Below, one piece after another: positions 49,072 through 58,060 of a stretch of 64,000 nt of DNA (position 1 is its first letter; the number at the start of each line of letters is the position of its first letter). A program made the translations under genes and the position numbers. The stretch spans positions 2,650,938 to 2,714,937 of the forward strand of contig NZ_KE386573.1 of assembly GCF_000427685.1 (NCBI RefSeq), in the 5' to 3' direction. The notes under the pieces were generated by a model. That model had not been told where the DNA came from and made no database searches. It saw only the letters and a program-made list of their open reading frames with translations. The stretch is from Haloplanus natans DSM 17983 (GTDB lineage: Archaea; Halobacteriota; Halobacteria; Halobacteriales; Haloferacaceae).

Positions 49072-49084
49072 AATCCTTAAGTCC
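49072..49084 (+). promoter_or_regulatory. tRNA-Tyr promoter
   Basis: A box cttaagtcc lies about 28-35 nt before the tRNA-Tyr 5' end, the usual place for a haloarchaeal stable-RNA TATA element; its wording matches the upstream rRNA promoter. Confidence 0.5.
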
Positions 49085-49108
49085 AGTCTGGCGATTACCT
49101 CTACGTGC

Positions 49109-49182
49109 CCGCCCTTAGCTCAGACTGGTAGAGCAGCCGACTGTAGATCGGCTTGCCCCCCGTTCAAATCGGGGAGGGCGGA
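49109..49182 (+). tRNA. tRNA-Tyr (anticodon GTA)
   Basis: The cloverleaf has acceptor CCGCCCT/AGGGCGG, D-arm AGCTCAGACTGGTAGAGC, anticodon arm CCGACTGTAGATCGG (GTA), and T-arm CCCCGTTCAAATCGGGG. No intron and no encoded CCA. Confidence 0.95.
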
Positions 49183-49655
49183 TACGAAATAAAGCCGCCC
49201 CCGTCGGGGTCGGCCAGTCGACTTCCCCCGCATCAGTCCAACACCTCCAGCTTCGAGCGACGCTGTTCCGTCCGTTCACGGGGCGTCCGCTCGTCGTAGT
49301 AATCCTCGACCACGTCGACGACGTGCTCCGACAGGGCGACCGCTCGCCGTGACCGTGGTGGGACGGGTGGGGTAGAAATCGCTAGTCCGCGATACGGTAA
49401 TAGAACGATATTTTTCGAAAGATCACAACAGTGTGCGGATCGAAGCGGTTCCCCCCGGACGGATCGTCGGCCGGGCGAGGGTGGCAGTGAGCGGTGATGG
49501 CGTCCGAGCGCCGGTGACACCCCGAACGGGCGTTCACCCGGGCACAAAAACGCATATCTTTTCCAGCGTGGTCGAAACACGCGTGCTGTCACGCCAATCG
49601 GCTCCGACAGCGTCGTGCCCCCAACCACTTTGCATCCCTCCGTCGTACGTCGACT
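49183..49655. other. Intergenic region with a possible gene fragment
   Basis: No confident gene. On the minus strand, 49233-49360 encodes a peptide AVALSEHVVDVVEDYYDERT...KLEVLD that looks like a short antitoxin-type haloarchaeal protein, but no ATG or GTG is in frame at its head, so it is a fragment or has an unusual start. The rest is A/T-richer spacer and the promoter of the next gene. Confidence 0.4.
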
Positions 49656-50576
49656 ATGAAGTTTGCCGTCTTCGGGGCCGGTGGTGTCGGTGGCTATCTC
49701 GGCGCACGACTCACCGACGCCGGGCACGAGGTACATCTGATCGCCCGTGGAGACCACCTTGAGGCCCTCCAGTCGTCCGGGTTGCAGGTGGAGAGCGTCG
49801 CGGGGGATACGTCGGTCACACCCACGGCAACGGACGACCCGTCCGATATCGGGCCCTGTGACTACGTCCTCTTCTGCGTGAAGTCGTACGACACGCGCGA
49901 GGCCGCGTCGGCTCTCGAACCGCTTCTGGGTGCGGAGACGGCCGTCGTCTCCCTCCAGAACGGCGTGGACAACGAGACGTGGCTCGCCGACGAGGTCGGC
50001 GCGGACCACGTGGTCGGCGGCGTGGCCTACATCTTCTCGACCATCGCGGAGCCGGGGGTCGTGGCCCACACGGGTGGTCCCGCACGATTCGTCTTCGGCG
50101 AACTCGACGGGGAGCGAACCCGACGAGTCGAGGCGTTGGACGACGCGCTCTCCGCGTGTGCGGGGATCGAATCGGTGCTATCCGAGGACGTCCGCGTCGA
50201 ACTCTGGCGGAAGTTCTGTCTCATCTGTGCGCAGGCGGGGATGACGGCGACGACTCGCCTGCCACTGGGCGAGATTCGGGAGACCGAGTCGTCGTGGGCG
50301 ATGTACCGTCGGCTCATGGCGGAGGTGGCGACGGTCGCACGAGCGGAAGGTATCGACCTGCCCGAGACGGTCGTCGACGAGTGGTGCGAGTTCGTTCGGG
50401 ATCTCGATCCGGAGATGTACTCCTCGCTCCACTACGATCTGACCCACGGCAACCGGCTCGAACTCGACGCGCTTCATGGCTCGGTCGTGCGACACGCCGC
50501 GGACGTGGGCATCGACGCGCCGATAAACGAAGCCGTCCACGCGATACTGCGTCCGTGGGCGGCGCGGAACGCCTAG
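49656..50576 (+). CDS. panE: 2-dehydropantoate 2-reductase (ketopantoate reductase) family
   Basis: The 306-aa protein starts with MKFAVFGAGGVGGYLGARL (NADPH motif), keeps the KSYDT (catalytic Lys region), LQNGVDN and the C-terminal helical domain with LWRKFCLICAQAGMTA. It reduces ketopantoate to pantoate for coenzyme A synthesis, though paralogues with other substrates exist. Not next to other pantothenate genes, so the symbol is tentative. Confidence 0.82.
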   Translation: MKFAVFGAGGVGGYLGARLTDAGHEVHLIARGDHLEALQSSGLQVESVAGDTSVTPTATDDPSDIGPCDYVLFCVKSYDTREAASALEPLLGAETAVVSLQNGVDNETWLADEVGADHVVGGVAYIFSTIAEPGVVAHTGGPARFVFGELDGERTRRVEALDDALSACAGIESVLSEDVRVELWRKFCLICAQAGMTATTRLPLGEIRETESSWAMYRRLMAEVATVARAEGIDLPETVVDEWCEFVRDLDPEMYSSLHYDLTHGNRLELDALHGSVVRHAADVGIDAPINEAVHAILRPWAARNA

Positions 50577-50797
50577 TCCATATACGCCAGTTCGCGCTCG
50601 GGGTTGGTCGGCAACCCGTTCAGAATGTCACCGATTTCGTCCTCGTCGAGGTCCATCTCGTCGAGTTCGCCGTCACTCTGGTGGAGCGACCAGACGAAGT
50701 TGACCATCGTCGCCTGAAAGTGGGGGCTGTCTTGGTCGTGGGCTCGGATGTTCTTGATGATCTTCGCGGCCGTCTCGTCGTCGAGAACCTCGCTCAT
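50573..50797 (-). CDS. Small acidic conserved protein, function unknown
   Basis: The 74-aa protein (MSEVLDDETAAKIIKNIRAH) is helical, acidic, without signal or motif. Its stop overlaps the end of panE by four bases. It lies 48 nt downstream of the symporter gene on the same strand and may be its last operon member. Confidence 0.6.
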   Translation of the reverse strand: MSEVLDDETAAKIIKNIRAHDQDSPHFQATMVNFVWSLHQSDGELDEMDLDEDEIGDILNGLPTNPERELAYMD

Positions 50798-50845
50798 AGC
50801 CGACGGATGGCGTGGGGCACAGGTAGGCCTTCCGGAGCGCGGCGG

Positions 50846-52342
50846 CTAGTCGCCGCCGACGGCGAAGCGGTCGGCGTCCTCGCCGAACGAGGGAGAGGAA
50901 AGGGCGGAGACGCCGACGGTGAGGGCGGCGCCGAGGAGCATGAACGCGAGCGCCACGTCCCACCCGCCGTAGCTCCGGGCGAGGAGTTCGACCGTCGTGT
51001 TGCCGACCGGGACCGTCGTCGCCGGAACAAGGACGTGCAGGAGATAGAGCGCCTGCGGGACGGCGACGCCGGCGAGCATCCCGTCGCGGGTGGTCGCCTC
51101 CCGGTAGAGCGCGATGATCACCGGGGGCGCGAGGAGGGCGAACCCGGAGAAGGCGGTGTCGCCGACCTCGATGAGCGTGCCGGGGCGGGTGAGGCTGGCG
51201 AGAAAGGCGAGGGTCGCGAAGACGGCGACGCCGATGCGGGCGATCCACGCCTCGCGGCGGTCGCTCGCGTCCGGGCTGACGATGGGTCGATAGAGGTCGC
51301 GGGTGAAATACGACGAACCCGAAAGGAGCATCGAATCCGAGGAGGACATCATCGCGGCCATCGCGCCGGCGACCACGAGCGCCGCGAACCACGTCGGCGT
51401 GTACTCGGCCAACAGGACCGAGAGGACGTTCGCCCCCTCGGGCACCTCGATGGGGAGGCCGGCCGCCCACGCCCCGAGCATGAACGCGGGGACGAAAAGG
51501 AGGAGGACGAGCACCGGCCAGAGGGCAAACGACCGCTTCAACACCGTCGCCGACTTCGCGACGAAGAAGCGCTGGTTGATCTGGGGGAACATGGTGACGC
51601 CGAAGGCGATGGTGACCGCCGAGGAGATGATAAACTGCGGCGAGTAGAGGCCGCCACCGAGCGCGGCGAAGTCGGGGTTGGCCGCGACCATCCCCTCCGT
51701 GGCGGCACCGACGCCGCCAATGGCGCTCGCGACCCAGACGACGGCGACCCAGAGGACCGAGAGCATGAACAGCCCCTGCAGGGTGTCGGTCCACGCGACG
51801 CCCCGGAGCCCCGCGACCATCACGTAGACGATCATGAAGACGGTGATGAGCGCGGCGCCGCCCCAGTAGGGGATGGCGCCAGCGGTTAAGCCCCGGAGCG
51901 CCTCGCCGGCGCCCATCTGCTGGAGCATGACGTACGGGAAGAGCCAGAGGAGGCTGACGCCGGCGACGAGTGCCCGTAGCAGGGGCGACGCGAACCGATC
52001 GCCTAGCATCTCTCCCAGCGTCACGTAGTCACGAGCGCGGCCGATGAGCCACTGGCGGTAGCCGATGACGTACCAGAGGACGGCAAAGAGCACCCCGTCC
52101 ATCACACCCATCACCAGAATCCACTCGGGGCCCGCCCTGTACGCGAGGTTCGGCCCCCCGAAGAACGTGAAGGCGGAGAGCAGTGTCGCAAAGGTGGTAA
52201 ACAGGAGGACGAGCGTTCCGAGGGTCCGGCTGGCGAGGTAGAAGTCCTCGGCGTCGCTGCCACCGACGCGGTAGGCTAGCAAGCCAACGCCGAGCGCAAC
52301 CAGCAGGTAGGCGACGACGATGCCGAGCGGTTGGAGGGTCAC
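50846..52342 (-). CDS. Sodium:solute symporter family (SSS) transporter
   Basis: The 498-aa protein has about 13 membrane segments and SSS features: N-terminal YLASRTLG, GGPNLAYRAGPEW, the GLRGVAWTDTLQG segment and the sodium-site helix MAAMMSSSDSMLLSGSSYFTRDLY. The solute cannot be told. Its ATG overlaps the stop of the DUF3311 gene, a partnership common for pantothenate/organic-acid type symporters. Confidence 0.87.
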   Translation of the reverse strand: MTLQPLGIVVAYLLVALGVGLLAYRVGGSDAEDFYLASRTLGTLVLLFTTFATLLSAFTFFGGPNLAYRAGPEWILVMGVMDGVLFAVLWYVIGYRQWLIGRARDYVTLGEMLGDRFASPLLRALVAGVSLLWLFPYVMLQQMGAGEALRGLTAGAIPYWGGAALITVFMIVYVMVAGLRGVAWTDTLQGLFMLSVLWVAVVWVASAIGGVGAATEGMVAANPDFAALGGGLYSPQFIISSAVTIAFGVTMFPQINQRFFVAKSATVLKRSFALWPVLVLLLFVPAFMLGAWAAGLPIEVPEGANVLSVLLAEYTPTWFAALVVAGAMAAMMSSSDSMLLSGSSYFTRDLYRPIVSPDASDRREAWIARIGVAVFATLAFLASLTRPGTLIEVGDTAFSGFALLAPPVIIALYREATTRDGMLAGVAVPQALYLLHVLVPATTVPVGNTTVELLARSYGGWDVALAFMLLGAALTVGVSALSSPSFGEDADRFAVGGD

Positions 52343-52590
52343 GAGTCACCACCCCGCCGCGACGTGCCGAAGCCGGCTTCGGCGTCGAGGCCCATCAACC
52401 GATCCCACCCGGTCCGGGCGAAGAGGGCGAAGACGACCGACGCCACCACCATCCAGCCGACGTGCCACCACAGCCAGACCGGCAGTCCGGCGACGACCGT
52501 CGACGACCCCCAGAGGAACCAGGGGACCGAGAACGTGATCAGTACCGCAAAGGCCAGCACCCATAACCAATCGCGTATCGAACGCGCCAT
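52339..52590 (-). CDS. DUF3311 small membrane protein, symporter partner
   Basis: The 83-aa protein has two membrane helices with VPWFLWGSS and GLPVWLWWHVGW, typical of DUF3311, and is coupled to the symporter by ATGA overlap. Probably an accessory subunit. A minus-strand TATA-like tttacgta (about 52614-52621) fits a leaderless start, and ttctgaggaa (52634-52643) upstream resembles the palindrome of the 25-29 kb operons. Confidence 0.78.
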   Translation of the reverse strand: MARSIRDWLWVLAFAVLITFSVPWFLWGSSTVVAGLPVWLWWHVGWMVVASVVFALFARTGWDRLMGLDAEAGFGTSRRGGDS

Positions 52591-52747
52591 CGGAGTACAC
52601 TCGTATCTCCAACTACGTAAATGATGCCAAATAATTCCTCAGAAAGAGCTTTGAAGAAATTTTGTCTTCAGTTATGCTCTATCAGCGACTCGGTTTGTTC
52701 GGTCCGCAGTCGACATCGGTAAGCCATCCCTAGTCGAGCGGTGACGT

Positions 52748-53671
52748 GTGTCCGCACGCGACGATCCAGTCGTCCCGCCCTTACTCGCCCTCGGCATCGC
52801 GGTGCTCGCGATCAGCACGAGCGCCATCCTGGTCCGCTGGAGCGACGCGCCGAACGTCGTCAAGGCGCTGTACCGGGTGTCGTTTACCGTCGGCGCGCTG
52901 GTCCCCCTGACCGTGCGCGACCGGGCGTCGATCGGTCAAATTCGACGGCGTGACAGCGTCGTGGCCGCCGCCGCGGGTGTCGCGCTCGCGGCCCACTTCG
53001 TCCTCTGGTTTCGGAGTCTCGACCACACCACCGTCGCCGCGAGCGTCACGCTCGTCCAGGCACAGCCGGCGTTCGTCGCCGTCGGCGCGTGGCTCCTCCT
53101 CGGCGAGCGCGTGAGTCGCCGGGGCGCGCTGGGCATCGTCATCGCGCTCGTCGGGATGGCCGGCCTGTCGTTCGGGCCGACGATCCGGGTGGCGGTCGAC
53201 CCCGGCGTCACTGCGGCGGGTGTCGTCGTCGGCACGCAGTACGGCAACGCCCTCGCCCTCCTCGCCGCCGTCGCCGTCGCAGCCTACTACCTCGCCGGCC
53301 GGTCTCTCCGGCGACGGCTGGGCGTCCTCCCCTACGTGGCCGTCGTCTACACCGTCTGTGCGCTCGCCCTCCTCGTCGTCGCCGTCGCTCGGGGGCTGCC
53401 ACTTCTGGCCTACCCGCCCCACGAGTGGGCGCTGTTCGTCGGCATGGCGGTCGGCCCGGGCGTCCTCGGCCACACGGTGATCAACTGGGCGCTCGGCCAC
53501 CTCGAATCCCACGTCGTGAGCGTCACGCTCCTCGGCGAACCCCTCGGAAGCACGGTGCTCGCGGTGGTGCTGCTGTCGGAAGTGCCGACCGTGGGGACGC
53601 TCGTCGGCGGCGCCGTCGTCCTCGCCGGGATTTACGTGACGGCGTCGGCGCGTCGTTACGCCGACGCGTGA
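52748..53671 (+). CDS. EamA/DMT-family transporter
   Basis: The 307-aa protein has ten membrane segments in two EamA halves (VASVTLVQAQPAFVAVGAWLLLGERVSRRG; VVSVTLLGEPLGSTVLAVVLLSE). Likely a metabolite exporter. GTG start at 52748. The stop codon lies inside the first copy of a 27-bp tandem repeat. Confidence 0.85.
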   Translation: MSARDDPVVPPLLALGIAVLAISTSAILVRWSDAPNVVKALYRVSFTVGALVPLTVRDRASIGQIRRRDSVVAAAAGVALAAHFVLWFRSLDHTTVAASVTLVQAQPAFVAVGAWLLLGERVSRRGALGIVIALVGMAGLSFGPTIRVAVDPGVTAAGVVVGTQYGNALALLAAVAVAAYYLAGRSLRRRLGVLPYVAVVYTVCALALLVVAVARGLPLLAYPPHEWALFVGMAVGPGVLGHTVINWALGHLESHVVSVTLLGEPLGSTVLAVVLLSEVPTVGTLVGGAVVLAGIYVTASARRYADA

Positions 53672-53713
53672 TGGGCGCGTCGGGACGCCGACGCGTGATG
53701 GGCGCGTCGGGAC
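53660..53713. repeat. 27-bp tandem duplication
   Basis: The unit gccgacgcgtgatgggcgcgtcgggac-type sequence occurs twice in exact succession (53660-53686, 53687-53713) and begins a third time (gcc). The first copy covers the last codons and stop of the transporter gene, so it is a recent slippage or crossing-over product at the gene end. Confidence 0.8.
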
Positions 53714-53720
53714 GCCATGG

Positions 53721-54125
53721 CTAGTGCAGTTTGAGTTCGACCCGCCGCCCGTCCGGGTCGCGCACGTACGCGGCCCAGTCCCGGCCGTACGCGCCGTAAC
53801 GTTCGTGCGGTTCGCCGGCCTCCACCTCGACCCCGGCGTCCCGGAGTTCGTCGAGGAGGGCGACGAGTTCCGCGCGGGTGCCCGTCCCGTCCGAGCGGAG
53901 GAGGAGACACACGTGTTCGCCACCCACGTCTATCTCCTCCTCGGTCGGGACGAGGTGGAGGTGACGCCCGCCGGCGACGACGGCGACGTACGGTACTTCG
54001 TCGGCCTCGAACCGCTCACGGTCACGGATCGGCATCCCGAGCAGGTCGTGGTAGAACTCGAGGGCACGGTCCAGGTCGCTCACGCGGAGGGCGACGTGAT
54101 CCATGTCGACGACATCGACATCCAT
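53721..54125 (-). CDS. VOC (glyoxalase/bleomycin resistance) family protein
   Basis: The 134-aa protein shows VDMDHVALRVSDLDRALEFYHDLLGM and ends WAAYVRDPDGRRVELKLH, the paired VOC modules with metal-type His and Glu. Reaction unknown. ATG 54125 preferred over the nine-residue longer start. Confidence 0.82.
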   Translation of the reverse strand: MDVDVVDMDHVALRVSDLDRALEFYHDLLGMPIRDRERFEADEVPYVAVVAGGRHLHLVPTEEEIDVGGEHVCLLLRSDGTGTRAELVALLDELRDAGVEVEAGEPHERYGAYGRDWAAYVRDPDGRRVELKLH

Positions 54126-54156
54126 GTACGACGCTTGGATCGCCGGCGGCAAAAGT

Positions 54157-54636
54157 TCACTCCAGCAACTCGCGTGTCCGCCGGTGTCGGAACCGAAACA
54201 TGGGTTCGAAGCCGACGCGGGCGAGCCTGCTCACCGCCTCGCCGACCCCCCCGAACGGGAGCGCGTACACCACCCGGTCGTCGACCACGGTCTCGTCGCC
54301 GTCGGCGAAGAAGCGATGCGTATGCTCCCAGCAACGGAACGGGCCACCCTCCATCTCGTCGCGGAAGTGGGCCGATCCCTCGTCGCGGTCCCGGTCGGTG
54401 ATGACCGACGTCCACCGCTGGCGCGGGGCGATTCCGAACGGCCGCATCGACGCGTCGATTCGCGATCCGGTCTCCAGGATTCCGGGATCGGGCTCACCGT
54501 CCGGACCGGTGACGCTCTCGACCCGGAGGTTCATCCAGCCGGGCGTCAGCGCCTCCAGCCCCGTCACGCGGGAGTGAAAGTCCCACACCTCGTCGAGCGG
54601 CGCGGCGACACGCGTCCGGCGTTGGTACACTGCCAT
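54157..54636 (-). CDS. SRPBCC-family (START/Bet v1-like) protein
   Basis: The 159-aa protein begins VYQRRTRVAAPLDEVWDFHS and has the helix-grip pattern of polyketide-cyclase/SRPBCC proteins, ending in a long helix (FEPMFRFRHRRTRELLE). It may bind a hydrophobic ligand. It is in line with the VOC gene downstream (31 nt). Confidence 0.8.
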   Translation of the reverse strand: MAVYQRRTRVAAPLDEVWDFHSRVTGLEALTPGWMNLRVESVTGPDGEPDPGILETGSRIDASMRPFGIAPRQRWTSVITDRDRDEGSAHFRDEMEGGPFRCWEHTHRFFADGDETVVDDRVVYALPFGGVGEAVSRLARVGFEPMFRFRHRRTRELLE

Positions 54637-54689
54637 ACCCAACGGTAGGGGGGAGACTCGGAAAAGCGCGCGGATGGATCGAGAGGATA

Positions 54690-55757
54690 ATGAGGCCCAC
54701 CGGCCTCCGCGTAGGTATGCTGCCACTCGATTCGGACGCGTCGGTGGTCGTCCTCGCCCACGAACAGTTCCCCGACCGGGCGAAGACGGCCGTCGGCGTC
54801 CTCCGCTACGCCGACTACGACGTGCGGGCGGTCCTCGACCGCGCCCGCGCCGGCGACACCGTCGCCGACCACGTCCCCGACGTGGCCGACGCCCCTATCG
54901 TCGAGCGCATGGCCGACGCCCTCGAGTTCGACCCCGACGCCCTCCTGATAGGCATCGCCCCTATCGGCGGCGGATTCGACGAATCCTGGCGCCCCGACGT
55001 GCGCGCCGCCATCGAAGCCGGCTGTGACGTGATCGCGGGCCTCCACTACTTCCTCGACGAGGACGAGGAGTTCGCCGCCCTCGCCGCCGAGAACGGCGTC
55101 GATCTGATCGACGTTCGCCGCCCGCCCGACGACCTGACGGTGAGCGAGGGCCGCGCCCGCGACGCCGACGCCGACGTGGTGTTGACCGTCGGCACCGACT
55201 GCTCGACGGGCAAGATGACGACGACGCTCGAACTCGTCGCCGCCGCGCGGGAACGGGGTATCGACGCCGGCTTCGTCCCCACCGGACAGACGGGGATCAT
55301 GATCGCCGGGTGGGGTATCCCGGTCGACCGCGTGATCGCCGACTTCGCCGCCGGCGCCGTCGAACGGATGATCCTCGACGCCGCCGAGGACCACGACCTC
55401 CTTTTCGTCGAGGGGCAGGGGACGATCATCCACCCCGCGTACTCCGGTGTCACCTGCAGTCTACTCCACGGCGCGATGCCGGACAGACTCGTCGTGACCC
55501 ACAGCGCCGGCCGCGAGGCCATCCACGGCTACGAGGCGTTCGCTATCCCGCCCGTCGAGTCGTACGTCGATCTCTATACGGATCTGGCCGCCCCCGTCGC
55601 GCCGACGGAGGTGGCCGCGGGCGCCCTCGACACCCGCGCCCTCGACGCCGACGACGAGGCCCGACGGGCCGTCGAGGCGTTCGGGGATGCGGTCGAAGCG
55701 CCCGCGACCGACCCCGTCCGCTTCGACGCGAGCGAGATTCTGGACGCCCTCCGATGA
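54690..55757 (+). CDS. DUF1611 (DgcN-like) P-loop protein
   Basis: The 355-aa protein contains the DUF1611 P-loop GTDCSTGKMTTTLEL and conserved FVPTGQTGIMIAGWGIPVD and VEGQGTIIHPAYSGVT segments. Relatives paired with a dipeptide epimerase have been described as D-amino-acid N-acetyltransferases (DgcN). Here the epimerase follows with an ATGA overlap, so the pair is one functional unit. ATG 54717 is an alternative start; I prefer 54690 for the GAGAGG just before it. Confidence 0.8.
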   Translation: MRPTGLRVGMLPLDSDASVVVLAHEQFPDRAKTAVGVLRYADYDVRAVLDRARAGDTVADHVPDVADAPIVERMADALEFDPDALLIGIAPIGGGFDESWRPDVRAAIEAGCDVIAGLHYFLDEDEEFAALAAENGVDLIDVRRPPDDLTVSEGRARDADADVVLTVGTDCSTGKMTTTLELVAAARERGIDAGFVPTGQTGIMIAGWGIPVDRVIADFAAGAVERMILDAAEDHDLLFVEGQGTIIHPAYSGVTCSLLHGAMPDRLVVTHSAGREAIHGYEAFAIPPVESYVDLYTDLAAPVAPTEVAAGALDTRALDADDEARRAVEAFGDAVEAPATDPVRFDASEILDALR

Positions 55758-56782
55758 ACGCCGAGTTCGAGCGCCTGACGCTCCCCATCGACGGCGCGTT
55801 CACCATCTCCCGAGGGTCGAAAACCGAGGTCGAGACGGTCGTCGTGCGCGTCAGCGACGAAGGCGGCCAGACGGGCATCGGCGCCGCCGCGCCGGACGCC
55901 CACTACGGCGAGACGGCCGACACCGTGTGTGCGGTTCTGCCCGCCCTCCTCGACGCCGTCGAGGACGTGAACGATCCCCTCGCACTCGATACGATCGAGC
56001 GCCGACTCCGGACCGTCGTCCGCGACAACCCCGCCGCCCGCGCCGCCGTGAGTATCGCGGTTCACGACCTGGCGACCCGTCGTCTCGGCGTCCCCCTCTA
56101 CCGATACTTCGGACTCGACGCCGACCGGGCGCCGCCAACCTCGTATACGATACCCATCGACGACCCCGAAGCGATGGGAAAGCGGGCGGCGGCAGTCGTC
56201 GACGACGGCTACGGAATCGTGAAAGTGAAACTCGGCACCGACCGCGACCGGGAACGGATGGAGGCGGTTCGGGCGGCCGCCCCCGACGCGACGGTTCGCG
56301 TCGACGCCAACGAGGCGTGGACGCCGAGCGGGGCGATCCAAAACTGCGAGTGGCTGGCCGACCTCGGCGTAGAGTTCGTCGAGCAACCCGTCCCCGCGGA
56401 GAACCCCGACGGCCTCCGGCGGGTTTACGAACGAAGCGCCCTCCCCGTCGCCGCCGACGAGTCCTGTGTCAGCCTGCCCGACGTGCCCGCGGTGGCCAAC
56501 AGCGTCGACATCGTGAACCTGAAGCTCATGAAATGTGGCGGCGTCCGCGAGGCGGCCCGGATGGTCCACGCCGCCCGCGCACAGGGGCTCGAAGTGATGC
56601 TCGGCTGTATGGTGGAGTCGACCGCCTCCATCGCCGCGGCCTGCCATCTCGCGCCCCTCGTCGACTACGTCGATTTGGACGGCTCGCTCCTCCTCGCCGA
56701 GGATGCGTACGAGGGGCCGAGTTACGCGGGCGGGACGCTCGCCATCCCGGACCGACCGGGGACGGGCGTCCAGTCTACCTGA
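55754..56782 (+). CDS. Dipeptide epimerase / enolase-superfamily protein (DgcA-like)
   Basis: The 342-aa protein has the muconate-lactonising-enzyme subgroup residues: KVK (Lys157, Lys159), metal ligands Asp184, Glu210 and Asp235, and Lys257 in NLKLMKCGG. The two lysines flank the barrel as in L-Ala-D/L-Glu epimerases. Coupled to the DUF1611 gene. In an archaeon without murein the substrate is unlikely to be a peptidoglycan dipeptide of its own; D-glutamate derivatives or foreign cell-wall peptides are options. Confidence 0.85.
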   Translation: MNAEFERLTLPIDGAFTISRGSKTEVETVVVRVSDEGGQTGIGAAAPDAHYGETADTVCAVLPALLDAVEDVNDPLALDTIERRLRTVVRDNPAARAAVSIAVHDLATRRLGVPLYRYFGLDADRAPPTSYTIPIDDPEAMGKRAAAVVDDGYGIVKVKLGTDRDRERMEAVRAAAPDATVRVDANEAWTPSGAIQNCEWLADLGVEFVEQPVPAENPDGLRRVYERSALPVAADESCVSLPDVPAVANSVDIVNLKLMKCGGVREAARMVHAARAQGLEVMLGCMVESTASIAAACHLAPLVDYVDLDGSLLLAEDAYEGPSYAGGTLAIPDRPGTGVQST

Positions 56783-57989
56783 GGGCGTACAGGTCGGCCC
56801 CGACGGTCACGAACACGCGGTCATCGACGAGCGCCACCCCGTTCGGGTCGGCGTCGAACCCGCGTGTCCACAGCGTCTCGCCCGAAGCGGCGTCGTAGGC
56901 GCGGACGACCCCGCCGGCCCGCTCCCCGCCCTCCCGCACCGCCCCGGCGACGACGAGCGTCTCGCCCCCCACGACCGGCGTCGAGGCGCGCCAGTCCACC
57001 GCGTCGCGCCACCGTGTCTCGCCGGTCGAGAGGTCGACGGCGGCGACGAGGCCGGCCTCGTCGCGCCCGACGGCGACGTACCCCCGATCCTCGACGACGG
57101 CGGGCGTCGACACGTCCCGTCCGAGCGCCCTGGGTTCCCAGAGCGGTTCGCCGGAGTCGGCGTCGACGGCGGCGAGGACGCCCCCGGCCTCGGCGACGGT
57201 GCCGAGGACGACCCGCCCGTCCGCGACGGCGGGGCGACCGGGGAAACCGTCGGTCGGACCGGCGCTCCAGAGGCGTTTCGGGCCGACCGTCAGCCGGCGG
57301 TCGAGCCCCGTTCGCTCCCCGTACGCGACGGTGCCGTCCAGTGGCGCGTCCGCGGCGTACAGCCGTCCGTCACCGAGCGCCGGCAACGCACCGTCGACGC
57401 GCCAGCGCCGGCCACTCGTGGGGTCGACGGCACGGAGCGTCCCGTCCTGACCGCCGACGTACGCCTCGTGCGCGCCGACGACGAGTCCCTGAGGGTGGTC
57501 GGCGTCGAGGCCGACACGGGCCGTCTCGCCGAAGTCGGCGGCGCACGCGACGAGCGACGCGGGCGCGTCGGAGTCGGCCCGTTCGACCGTCAGGAATCGA
57601 CCGTCCGGGCCGAACCCGGCGAGCGGCGTGGGCGCGTCGCGTTCGCGGATCGGATCGCCGCCGTCGCGTGGATACACCCCGAGTCCCGAGCCGTAGACGA
57701 CGAGACGGTCGTTTCCGAGCAGCGGGGCGAAGCGTGGCCGTCGAGCGGTCGTCGCCGCCGACGCGACGCGTCGAGCCGTCGGCGTCTCGCGTGGCGGGCT
57801 GGCGTGGGGGTTGTGCGCCGTGTTCGCGCCGTCGTACCGGGGGAGCGGCCACGTGCCCGGCGCGGGGTCCCACGGGGACAACGCCGCGTCCGTCGCGCCG
57901 CGGTGCAGACGGTACGCGCCGTAGCTGCCGGCCGTGATGACGGTGCCGGCGCCCGTGGCGAGGAGCGTGCGGCGGGTGATGGAGGGCAT
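56775..57989 (-). CDS. Tat-exported PQQ-like beta-propeller repeat protein
   Basis: The 404-aa protein has a Tat signal (ITRRTLLATGAGTVITAG) and about seven blades with the AVDxxTGxxxWR type motif (AVDLSTGETRWRDAV, AYDAASGETLWTRGF). It lacks the metal and quinone residues of PQQ enzymes, so it is a BamB-like or binding propeller. A TATA (rc of ctataaaaa) about 25 nt upstream supports ATG 57989. Its 3' end overlaps the epimerase gene by eight bases. Confidence 0.8.
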   Translation of the reverse strand: MPSITRRTLLATGAGTVITAGSYGAYRLHRGATDAALSPWDPAPGTWPLPRYDGANTAHNPHASPPRETPTARRVASAATTARRPRFAPLLGNDRLVVYGSGLGVYPRDGGDPIRERDAPTPLAGFGPDGRFLTVERADSDAPASLVACAADFGETARVGLDADHPQGLVVGAHEAYVGGQDGTLRAVDPTSGRRWRVDGALPALGDGRLYAADAPLDGTVAYGERTGLDRRLTVGPKRLWSAGPTDGFPGRPAVADGRVVLGTVAEAGGVLAAVDADSGEPLWEPRALGRDVSTPAVVEDRGYVAVGRDEAGLVAAVDLSTGETRWRDAVDWRASTPVVGGETLVVAGAVREGGERAGGVVRAYDAASGETLWTRGFDADPNGVALVDDRVFVTVGADLYALR

Positions 57990-58060
57990 CACGCCGTGGT
58001 TCGTGGCGGCCTATAAAAAGTCGTGGCGTCACGTCTCTCGGGCGGTCGCGTGGATCACTC

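Noticed and set aside
56775-57989. Second PQQ-dependent dehydrogenase
   Set aside because: Only generic propeller blade motifs; the vicinal Cys pair and metal-ligand residues are absent.
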